Position numbers and translations under genes: made by a program. Source: Streptomyces avermitilis MA-4680 = NBRC 14893 (GTDB taxonomy: Bacteria > Actinomycetota > Actinomycetes > Streptomycetales > Streptomycetaceae). From it: a DNA stretch of 64,000 bases. Every line of letters begins with the position of its first letter. Within the stretch, counting starts at the first letter, position 1. The stretch is from contig NC_003155.5 of the NCBI RefSeq assembly GCF_000009765.2, forward strand, positions 1,116,001-1,180,000, in the 5' to 3' direction. The notes beneath the pieces were generated by a model. It searched no databases and had not been told where the DNA came from. It saw only the letters and a list, made by a program, of their open reading frames with translations. Positions 9,177 to 16,044 of the stretch are shown piece by piece.

Positions 9177-11746
9177 GTTCCGCACTGGCACGGCTGTCAG
9201 CGGCGGCGCTGGGGCAGCCGCCGCCCCAGCCGCCCCGGATCGGCATCGAGATCCACCAGGTGCTGATCCGGCCGCGCGTACCGCGCCCGGACGAGCCTGC
9301 GCTGACCGAGGTCGACCAGTTCGGCAGCCTGGCCGGGCTCGTCGTCGGGCCGCTGCCCGCCGACTTCACGCTGGTGACGATCGGCCGGGTGACCGTGGAC
9401 GGGCGGGGCACGGACGCGTTGCGCGTGGCGGCCGAAGTCGACCGGGCCTACCTCACCGGGGAGACGGCCTGGGTGCTGCCGCCCACCTCGGCCGGCTACT
9501 TCCGGCAGGAGACCCGCGTCGATCTGCGGACCGACCTGCCGTCTCCTCGCTACCTGGACTACCGAATCCTGGCCGGCACTCCCCGGCGTGTGGCCGCCGA
9601 ACAGCCGGTCCGACTGGAGACGGCGACCCTCGACGGTTTCCTCGAACTCGCCGAGGAGGGCGAGAGCGAGCGTCCCGCGGGCAGGACCCACCTCGAGTAC
9701 CTGACCTCGGTGCGCAAGCTCCGGGTGGATTCCGAACTGGACCAGTACCGGCAGCGGATGATCCAGAACCGGCGGAACATCCCCCCGTACGACCAGACGC
9801 CGGGCTCGTCCTGGGAGCTGCCCCGCCGGGCCGCCCGGCTGGCCGCGCTGCTGCGGGTGCAGCACGGCTTCGAGCGGCTCGACCTGGCGCAGGTGCTGGC
9901 CGGCATCGACGGGGCCGACCGGCAGACGCCCGGCCCCCTGGACCCGGCCCCTCGAGCGGATCTCGCCCTCACCTGGAGCGGTGACCTCGGGCGCGCCCTC
10001 GCCGCGTACGTCCGCGCCCGCCACGCGCCCGGGGTGCCGGCCGCGGACCGCGGTCGGTCGCTGGACCACTGGGTCGCCCGCCACGCTTCGACGCCGCGGC
10101 TGCTGGGCGACATCGACGGGGTGAACCTCGGCGAGTCCTTCGACCCGCACCGCTCGCTGGCGGCGCAGCTGCGTGAGTACTACGACGGCGCCGTGGACCG
10201 GCGTTGCACCGCGTTCGTCGCCGCCACCAGGACCAGTGCCGGAGCGCCGGCGCTCCCCCTGGCACCTGGCTTCGGCCCGCCTCGCTTCGCCGACGCCGCG
10301 GTCGGCTTCGTCGCCGGGGAGATCGTCGCGTTCGCCGTCGACTTCCTGCGCTTCGCACTCGGCGGCGCGTTCGAGAGCGTGCGCAGCCGTGCCGAGGCCA
10401 TGCTCGCGCCGGACTCTCCCGAGGTACTGCAACTGACACACCGCTTGCTGCACTTCGTCGAGGCGGGGCTGGCCGCCGAACTCTCACCACCGTCGGACAC
10501 GGCCCTGGTGATCCTGCGCCGCGACGGCAGCCCGATCCCCGGATTCACCGTACGGCTCATCCCGCCATCGGGAGGACGGCATTCCGGGATCGCGGCCACG
10601 ACGGACGCGCTGGGCACCCTCATGGTTCCCGACGCCGGGACGCGTGCCTGGACGGTCGCCTGCGCCGACCACGAGCTGGCACCCGCCGCCGAAGCCACCG
10701 ACCCCGTGCCCGTGACCGAACTGCGGCCCGGCCGCACGCCACTCGATCTGCCCCGCCACCACCGGCTCCCGCCCGGTACGACGACGGAGCTGGTCGCCCG
10801 CGAGGTGCTCGTTCTCGTCTGCCCCCGGTGCGATGCGGCGCTCAGGGTCGTGGAACCGCCGCCGCGCTCCCTCGAATGCCCCCGCGACGGCTACGACCTG
10901 TCGGAACTCCGCACCACCGTGATCACCGACATCGGCCGGTTCAACGCGCCGGTCTCGGGGCAGCGCCCGCACCGGACTCCCCTGAGGCTGACGTCCTGCG
11001 GCACCCGGCCGGTCGACACCGCGCACGGCCCCGTCGCCGCCTGCTGGGACGAGTCGCGCTTCCTGCATCCGGCGAGCGGCGACTACGAGTTGTGGGCCAT
11101 GACACCGCGAGGGCCGCTGACCGTGTCCGTCGTCGGCCGCGCCACCTGGGGGGCGGCCCCGCCGCAGATCGACCCCCCGCTGCGTACCTGGGATTTCCAC
11201 GAGGCCGCCTCCGGCCCCCTCGCGCCACCGCCCTACCGCGGCAGTCCCGTACCGCTCAGCGAGAACCGGCCCCTGGCCTCCGTCTACCGCTGGATCACCA
11301 TCCACCACTCGGCCGACCCCGTCACGTACACGCATGAGGGCCCGCGCACGATCCAGCGGGCGCACTTCGCGGACGACAAGGCCGACATCGGTTACCACTA
11401 CATCATCGACGGCGCCGGGACGATCTACGAGGGGCGGCCACTCGGCATCGAGGGCTCACACGCTGAACTCTTCAACGCCGGCAATCTCGGCATCGTGCTC
11501 ACCGGCGACTTCGGACCGCGCTGGCAGAACCAGTGGGCACGCTACGACCACCCGACGCCCAAGCAACTCACAACACTCGACGTCCTCGTGGACGTCCTGG
11601 CCGTCCGCTTCGGCATCAGCAGCGTCTGGGGCCACCAGCCGCGCAAGAAGCAGTCCCGGGCCCCGGCATCCACCCAGTGCCCCGGTGAGTACCTCATGAG
11701 CCATGTCGACGAACTGCGCCTCGTGTACCCGGGTGATCCATTCTGA
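9173..11746 (+). CDS. PGRP/N-acetylmuramoyl-L-alanine amidase-domain protein (857 aa)
   Basis: The GTG start at 9173 lies in a GTGA overlap with the previous stop. The first ~430 residues are unassigned. Residues ~441-522 look like an Ig-like or carboxypeptidase-regulatory beta module (VILRRDGSPIPGFTVRLIPP). A CPRC pair (Cys550, Cys553) plus Cys569 resembles a partial zinc ribbon. The C-terminus from ~705 is an Amidase_2/PGRP fold: WITIHHSA (His711/712), DIGYHYIID (Tyr741-Tyr743), GNLGIVLTGDF, WGHQ (His821) and TQCPGEYL (Cys836) provide the His-His-Cys zinc site. Such domains cleave the MurNAc-L-Ala bond of peptidoglycan. There is no convincing signal peptide, so delivery to the wall must be indirect or the domain acts only as a binder. 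It is the last gene of the five-gene operon. Confidence 0.85.
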   Translation: MSSALARLSAAALGQPPPQPPRIGIEIHQVLIRPRVPRPDEPALTEVDQFGSLAGLVVGPLPADFTLVTIGRVTVDGRGTDALRVAAEVDRAYLTGETAWVLPPTSAGYFRQETRVDLRTDLPSPRYLDYRILAGTPRRVAAEQPVRLETATLDGFLELAEEGESERPAGRTHLEYLTSVRKLRVDSELDQYRQRMIQNRRNIPPYDQTPGSSWELPRRAARLAALLRVQHGFERLDLAQVLAGIDGADRQTPGPLDPAPRADLALTWSGDLGRALAAYVRARHAPGVPAADRGRSLDHWVARHASTPRLLGDIDGVNLGESFDPHRSLAAQLREYYDGAVDRRCTAFVAATRTSAGAPALPLAPGFGPPRFADAAVGFVAGEIVAFAVDFLRFALGGAFESVRSRAEAMLAPDSPEVLQLTHRLLHFVEAGLAAELSPPSDTALVILRRDGSPIPGFTVRLIPPSGGRHSGIAATTDALGTLMVPDAGTRAWTVACADHELAPAAEATDPVPVTELRPGRTPLDLPRHHRLPPGTTTELVAREVLVLVCPRCDAALRVVEPPPRSLECPRDGYDLSELRTTVITDIGRFNAPVSGQRPHRTPLRLTSCGTRPVDTAHGPVAACWDESRFLHPASGDYELWAMTPRGPLTVSVVGRATWGAAPPQIDPPLRTWDFHEAASGPLAPPPYRGSPVPLSENRPLASVYRWITIHHSADPVTYTHEGPRTIQRAHFADDKADIGYHYIIDGAGTIYEGRPLGIEGSHAELFNAGNLGIVLTGDFGPRWQNQWARYDHPTPKQLTTLDVLVDVLAVRFGISSVWGHQPRKKQSRAPASTQCPGEYLMSHVDELRLVYPGDPF

Positions 11747-11765
11747 ACGGCCCCGCCCAGGCCGT
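11747..11765. terminator. Possible short hairpin between convergent genes
   Basis: A 6-bp perfect stem (ACGGCC / GGCCGT) with a 7-nt loop lies directly after the stop of the amidase gene and before the 3' end of the convergent response-regulator gene. There is no U tract, so it is a weak candidate. Confidence 0.3.
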
Positions 11766-11787
11766 GCACCGTGTGCGCCGGCGCCCC

Positions 11788-12495
11788 TCAGGAACCGATC
11801 GGTGGTCGCGCCACCGTGACCAGGCCGCTCTCGTACGCGACGATCACCAACTGAGCGCGATCGCGGGTGGCGAGCTTGGTGAGCAGGTGGCTGACGTGGG
11901 TCTTCACGGTGGCAATGCCGAGATACAGCCGCTCGGCGATCTCGGTGTTGGACAGGCCGCAGGCGATGAGGGTGAGGACTTCACGTTCGCGCTCGGTCAC
12001 GCCGTCCAGGGTGCGACGCAGCGGTCGCGAGGGCTCCGGGCGGTGGACGAACTCCGCGATCAGGCGCCGCGTCACGGCCGGTGCCAGCAGCGCCTCGCCG
12101 GCGGCGATGACCCGTACCGCCGCGAGCAACTCGCTGGGCGGCGTGTCCTTCAGCAGGAAGCCGCTGGCACCGGCCCGCAGCGCGGCGTAGACGTACTCGT
12201 CCAGGTCGAACATCGTCAGGATCAGCACTTTGACGTCCGCGGTCTCGGGGGAACCGCAGATCTGCCGGGTCGCCTCGATGCCATCCATTTCGGGCATCCG
12301 CACGTCCATCAGGACCACGTCCGGCGGATCCTGCCGGGCAAGCCGCACCGCCTCCGTGCCGGTCGCCGCCTCCGACGTGGCCACCAGGCCGGGCTCGGTG
12401 TCGACGAGCACCCGCAGGCTGCCGCGCAGCAGCGCCTGGTCGTCGGCGATGAGGACCCGGACCGGGGCACCGGGCGGATCGGCGGGCCGGGTCAT
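11788..12495 (-). CDS. NarL/FixJ-type response regulator
   Basis: This 235-aa two-domain regulator has an N-terminal receiver with the acidic pair Asp18/Asp19, phospho-acceptor Asp64 in VVLMDVRMPEM, Thr94 and Lys116 in GFLLKDTPP. The C-terminal LuxR-type helix-turn-helix (about 165-225) reads TEREREVLTLIACGLSNTEIAERL...VKTHVSHLL. Phosphorylation by the paired kinase should cause dimerisation and DNA binding. The gene is translationally coupled to that kinase: its ATG (complement of 12493-12495) overlaps the kinase stop. Targets cannot be read from the window; the divergent ABC genes are the obvious candidate by position. It converges with the amidase operon, leaving 41 bases between stops. 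Confidence 0.93.
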   Translation of the reverse strand: MTRPADPPGAPVRVLIADDQALLRGSLRVLVDTEPGLVATSEAATGTEAVRLARQDPPDVVLMDVRMPEMDGIEATRQICGSPETADVKVLILTMFDLDEYVYAALRAGASGFLLKDTPPSELLAAVRVIAAGEALLAPAVTRRLIAEFVHRPEPSRPLRRTLDGVTEREREVLTLIACGLSNTEIAERLYLGIATVKTHVSHLLTKLATRDRAQLVIVAYESGLVTVARPPIGS

Positions 12496-13697
12496 GTGTT
12501 CTCCTCGTACGGCAGGGACGCGTGTACCGCGAAGCCGCCCTCTGGACGCGGTCCGGCGGCGAAGGTGCCGCCGTACAGGGCGACGCGTTCGCGCATGCCG
12601 ACGATTCCGTGGCCGCCGGGCTTCGGCGCGAGGGGGCTCCGGTCGCCTCCGTCGTCGGTTATCTCGAGCCGGACGCCGTGGCCGTTCGCATCGACCGCCA
12701 CCCGGCAGCGGGCCTCCGGGCCGGCGTGCTTGGCGACATTGGTGAGCGCCTCCTGCACGATCCGGTAGACGGCCAGCGCGACTCCGTCGGGCAGACTCTC
12801 GACACCGCGCATAGTCAGCTGCGCGCCGGCCTGCCCGACGAGGTCAGGGAGAGCAAGGGCGCCAGGCAGCGGGCCGAGAGCCGCTGACTGCCGCTCACCC
12901 TCGGACGTACGCAGCACACCGAGCATCCGGCGCATGTCGTTCAGCGCGGTGCGGCTCGTGCGTTCGATGACCTGGAGCGCGTCGTACGCCTCCTGCGGCC
13001 TGATGTGCAACACGTGGTTGGCGACGCCGACCTTGACCGCGATCAGGCCCATGCTGTGCGTGACGACGTCATGCAGTTCGCGGGCTATCCGCAGGCGTTC
13101 CTCCGTGACGGCCCGTTGTGCGAGCTGCTCGGCCGCCCGGACGGCGAATGCGCGCCTCTGCCGCGCGGCGCGTCCCAGTTGCCAGGCGCCGAGCAGTGCG
13201 GCGAAGCCGAGCAGCAGCAGACCGGGGCTGCCGCGCCACCAGAAGGCCTCGCCGGCACGCGCTGCTCCGGCAAGGCCGGCCACGGTCAGCAAAGCGATCG
13301 CCAGGCCGGGTAACCAGCGTTGCCACCAGTGGCGCGAGGGCACCGTGACGGCGACGGTGTAGAGGGCGAACGCCGCCGACAGGAACGGGTCCCACGCCGC
13401 GTCCCGCACGACGGCCACGGCGGTCACCGCCAGCACGACCGCGAACACGGGCAACGGCCAGATCCGCCGTACGGCGACAGGCGCAGTGGCCGCGGCGATG
13501 AGCACGAGCCGCTCCCACGGCACCGGGGCCGGGAGCGGCGGCGCGGACGACGACGAGATGCCTGTCGGCCCGGTCGACAGCAGCGCGCATGCGTAGGCGA
13601 ATACGAGCACGCCGTCCAGGGCGATGAGTCGGCGCCGGCTCAGTCGCCGGGCCAGGATCGGATGGTCGTCGGGGTCCACCGCGGTACCTGCATGCAC
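12492..13697 (-). CDS. Sensor histidine kinase (HisKA_3 type)
   Basis: This membrane sensor has several hydrophobic segments in its N-terminal ~180 residues, a HisKA_3 dimerisation helix RIARELHDVVTHSM (His209 with this start) and a C-terminal HATPase_c domain with LTNVAKHA (N box), a GGHGIVGMRERV G box and a GGFAVHASLP end. It autophosphorylates and passes phosphate to the co-transcribed response regulator. The frame stays open upstream to 13862. I chose the GTG at 13697 because it gives the usual ~400-aa size, starts just before the first membrane segment, and leaves room for a promoter before the divergent ABC operon; an ATG at 13796 is the main alternative. The sensed signal is unknown; related actinobacterial pairs often control a neighbouring ABC transporter. 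Confidence 0.88.
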   Translation of the reverse strand: MHAGTAVDPDDHPILARRLSRRRLIALDGVLVFAYACALLSTGPTGISSSSAPPLPAPVPWERLVLIAAATAPVAVRRIWPLPVFAVVLAVTAVAVVRDAAWDPFLSAAFALYTVAVTVPSRHWWQRWLPGLAIALLTVAGLAGAARAGEAFWWRGSPGLLLLGFAALLGAWQLGRAARQRRAFAVRAAEQLAQRAVTEERLRIARELHDVVTHSMGLIAVKVGVANHVLHIRPQEAYDALQVIERTSRTALNDMRRMLGVLRTSEGERQSAALGPLPGALALPDLVGQAGAQLTMRGVESLPDGVALAVYRIVQEALTNVAKHAGPEARCRVAVDANGHGVRLEITDDGGDRSPLAPKPGGHGIVGMRERVALYGGTFAAGPRPEGGFAVHASLPYEENT

Positions 13698-13876
13698 CGC
13701 TCGACCATATCCAGGCGTACGCCGCTCCGCCTCCGTCCAGCGGTGGTCAAAGCCGCTCCTCCTGCAGCCTGATGCGCGGCCGCGGGTGGCGGTCATTCTC
13801 CAACCGGGGGTGGAGAAGGGGCAGTCAGCCCCGAGCGGGACGCGGCGGGAGCCTGTCGTCACGGACCATCACCGGC
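13698..13876. promoter_or_regulatory. Divergent intergenic region between kinase and ABC operons
   Basis: The two operons are transcribed away from each other, so both promoters should lie here, if the kinase start at 13697 is correct. I see no clear -35/-10 pair and no good ribosome binding site immediately before the ABC ATG at 13877; a GGGAG lies about 24 bases upstream, too far to be convincing. Confidence 0.35.
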
Positions 13877-14797
13877 ATGATCGAAGTCACGGATCTGACC
13901 AAGCGCTACGGGACCACCACCGTTGTGGAGGGTCTTACCTTCCAGGTACGGACCGGTCGGGTGACCGGATTCCTTGGCCCCAACGGCGCCGGGAAGTCCA
14001 CCGCGATGCGCATGATGCTGGGCCTGGACCGCCCGACGGCCGGCGAGGTACGCATCGACGGCGCGCCCTACCAGCGGCTCCGCGACCCGCTGCGGACGGT
14101 GGGGGCACTGCTCGACGCCAGGGCGGTGCACCCCGGCCGAACCGCGCTGAACCACTTGCGCTGGCTGGCCCGCAGCAACCGGATCCCGCCCCGCCGCGTC
14201 CGTGAGGTGATCGAGCTGGCGGGCCTGCGGAGCGCCGTGCGCCGGCGGGCGGGGACGTTCTCGCTGGGCATGAGTCAGCGGCTGGGAATCGCCGCGGCGC
14301 TGCTCGGCGACCCCGCCGTCCTGGTGCTCGACGAGCCGGTCAACGGGCTCGACCCGGAAGGCGTCCTGTGGCTGCGGCACCTCATGCGGGACCTGGCGGC
14401 ACAGGGACGCACCGTCTTCGTGTCCAGCCATCTGATGAGCGAGGCGGCGCTCACCGTGGACCACCTCGTCATCATCGGCCGCGGTCGGCTCCTCGCGGAC
14501 ACCAGCATGAGCGAGTTCATCGACAGGTACACGGACGTGGGGGTGCGGGTGCGCACTCCGGAACCGCGGCGGCTGCGCGACGTGCTGGTCGGCGCGGGAA
14601 TCACGGTCACCGACTGCTCCGACGGCAGCCTGAAGGTGGCCGCCGCCGCGGAGCGGATCGGCGAACTCGTCGCGGCGCACGCCGTGACGGTGCACGAGGT
14701 GACGCGGAAGACCGTGTCTCTCGAAGAGGCGTTCATGCGGCTGACCGCTGCCGCGGTCGAGTACCGGGCGGAGTCGCCGGGAGGAGTACGCCGATGA
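13877..14797 (+). CDS. ABC transporter ATP-binding protein
   Basis: This 306-aa ATPase of the DrrA/ABC-2 export type has Walker A GPNGAGKST (about 33-41), ABC signature SLGMSQR, Walker B VLVLDEP, a D-loop NGLDPEG and the switch histidine in VSSHLMSE. The ~80-residue C-terminal extension is typical of ABC-2 ATPases. It is coupled to the following permease by an ATGA overlap, so the pair forms an exporter (probably 2+2). The start ATG at 13877 begins directly with MIEVTDLTKRYG, the family's normal N-terminus. Position beside a two-component system and next to the avermectin regulator makes a role in drug or peptide efflux plausible, but nothing ties it to avermectin export. Confidence 0.93.
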   Translation: MIEVTDLTKRYGTTTVVEGLTFQVRTGRVTGFLGPNGAGKSTAMRMMLGLDRPTAGEVRIDGAPYQRLRDPLRTVGALLDARAVHPGRTALNHLRWLARSNRIPPRRVREVIELAGLRSAVRRRAGTFSLGMSQRLGIAAALLGDPAVLVLDEPVNGLDPEGVLWLRHLMRDLAAQGRTVFVSSHLMSEAALTVDHLVIIGRGRLLADTSMSEFIDRYTDVGVRVRTPEPRRLRDVLVGAGITVTDCSDGSLKVAAAAERIGELVAAHAVTVHEVTRKTVSLEEAFMRLTAAAVEYRAESPGGVRR

Positions 14798-15567
14798 CCA
14801 GCAACTCGCCCCGAGCGGTTCTCGCCGCCGAGTGGATCAAGGTGTGGACCGTACGCTCGACCAGCTTCACCCTGCTGCTGGCCTTCGTGCTCAGCACCGG
14901 CCTCGGCACCGTTGTCGCGTTCAGCTGGCGTGGCCACATCGAGCGCGTCGTCAACTTCAGTCCGCTCTTCGCCGGCCTGTACGGCGTGACCCTCGGGCAG
15001 CTCGCCCTCGTTGTGTTCGGCGTCCTGCTCGTCGGCTCCGAGTACTCTTCCGGATCGATCCGGACGTCACTGTCCGCGGTGCCCCGGCGTGGGCTGCTCT
15101 ACGGCGGCAAGGTACTGGCCGGCACACTGGCCGCCCTCGCCGGCTCGACGGTCACCGTGATCGTCACGTTCGCGGGGGCGCAGGCGGCCCTCGGCCCGTA
15201 CGGCATCACGCTCACTGCGCACGGGGTCCCGGCTGCGGTGGTCGGCGCCATTGTCTACCTGACGCTGATCTGCACCTTGTCCATGGGGATCGCGGCCATC
15301 GTGCGCAGCTCGGCCATCTCGCTCGGCGTCCTTCTCCCGCTGCTGTTCCTCGGCTCCCAGGGACTCGGCAACGTCCCCGCCCTGAAGCCCGTCCTGCAGT
15401 ACCTGCCCGACCAGGCCGGCCTGGAACTGATGCGTATTGCCGGACCTCCCGGCGACGGACGCTTCGGCCCCGACTACGGGCCCAGCACGGCTCTCGTCAT
15501 CCTGCTGGCCTGGACTGCCGCCGCCCTGACCGGCGGCTACCTGGTCCTGCGCCGACGGGACGCCTGA
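14794..15567 (+). CDS. ABC-2 type transporter permease
   Basis: This 257-aa membrane protein has about six hydrophobic segments: near 24-44 (FTLLLAFVLSTGLGTVVAF), 60-80, 105-130, 145-170, 175-195 and 232-250. The cytoplasmic motif GSEYSSGSIRTSLSAVPRR after the second segment is the classic ABC-2 permease signature. The ATG at 14794 overlaps the stop of the ATPase gene (ATGA), and GGAG lies a suitable distance upstream. It is the second and last gene of the exporter operon and is followed by a strong hairpin terminator at 15662-15690. Confidence 0.92.
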   Translation: MTSNSPRAVLAAEWIKVWTVRSTSFTLLLAFVLSTGLGTVVAFSWRGHIERVVNFSPLFAGLYGVTLGQLALVVFGVLLVGSEYSSGSIRTSLSAVPRRGLLYGGKVLAGTLAALAGSTVTVIVTFAGAQAALGPYGITLTAHGVPAAVVGAIVYLTLICTLSMGIAAIVRSSAISLGVLLPLLFLGSQGLGNVPALKPVLQYLPDQAGLELMRIAGPPGDGRFGPDYGPSTALVILLAWTAAALTGGYLVLRRRDA

Positions 15568-15661
15568 CGCCTGGTCCTCCGAACTCCCCATAGGCCAGGC
15601 CGCCTTCGCGCCGCCGTCCCTCTGGACCCTTGCTCGCGGGTGCGGCGATGGCCTTCTCCTC

Positions 15662-15690
15662 CGGCTCGGGCGGTCAATCCGCCCGAGCCG
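15662..15690 (+). terminator. Rho-independent terminator after ABC permease
   Basis: A perfect 12-bp stem (CGGCTCGGGCGG pairing with CCGCCCGAGCCG) closes a TCAAT loop and is followed by TTT. It separates the ABC operon from the aveR promoter region. Confidence 0.8.
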
Positions 15691-16044
15691 TTTCCGCGGT
15701 CACCGCACCGCCATACATACCGGTCACCCGGTATTCCATTCGGTGTTGCAGCACGCGACCCACTGCGCATCCCACTCGTGAATTGTGGACCGCCATCCGG
15801 GGCACGGATGTCTCCAGGAAGGAACTCCTTCACCCTCGCGAACACCACCTCAGAATCCCACGATCATCAGTTAATCATCAAAGTCAGCGACCTTGACACT
15901 ACCCCGCCCACCAGGGCAAATTCATAACACTGACCATCACCTCTGATGCTGATCAACCCAGCCCGCACGGCCGCGACCGCTTTTGCTCAAGCAATCGAAA
16001 TCCCCGAGACACGCTTTCTTGGAAAAAGGAGAAATAAGAACATC
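15691..16044 (+). promoter_or_regulatory. aveR upstream control region
   Basis: This non-coding stretch precedes aveR and is AT-richer than its surroundings. It holds the perfect inverted repeat at 15717-15734, a direct repeat ATCATCA at 15873 and 15884 (11-bp period, one helical turn), and a promoter candidate with a perfect TTGACA at 15893-15898 and a weak CAAATT 18 bases later. A purine-rich AAAAGGAGA ends about 13 bases before the aveR ATG. The TTGACA box is seen directly; its use as a promoter is inference. Confidence 0.5.
15717..15734. promoter_or_regulatory. Putative autoregulator receptor operator (ARE-like) upstream of aveR
   Basis: A perfect inverted repeat, ATACCGG then TCAC then CCGGTAT, lies about 310 bases before the aveR start. 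Half-sites of this form resemble the AT-flanked ACCGG/CCGGT elements bound by gamma-butyrolactone-receptor (ArpA/ScbR-like) regulators. S. avermitilis uses the butenolide avenolide and its receptor AvaR1 to control avermectin production, so this is a natural candidate operator. Confidence 0.55.

Noticed and set aside
15946..16044. Upstream start for aveR (ATG at 15946)
   Set aside because: There is no ribosome binding site, and the added 33 residues are unlike the family N-terminus. The ATG at 16045 follows AAAAGGAGA.
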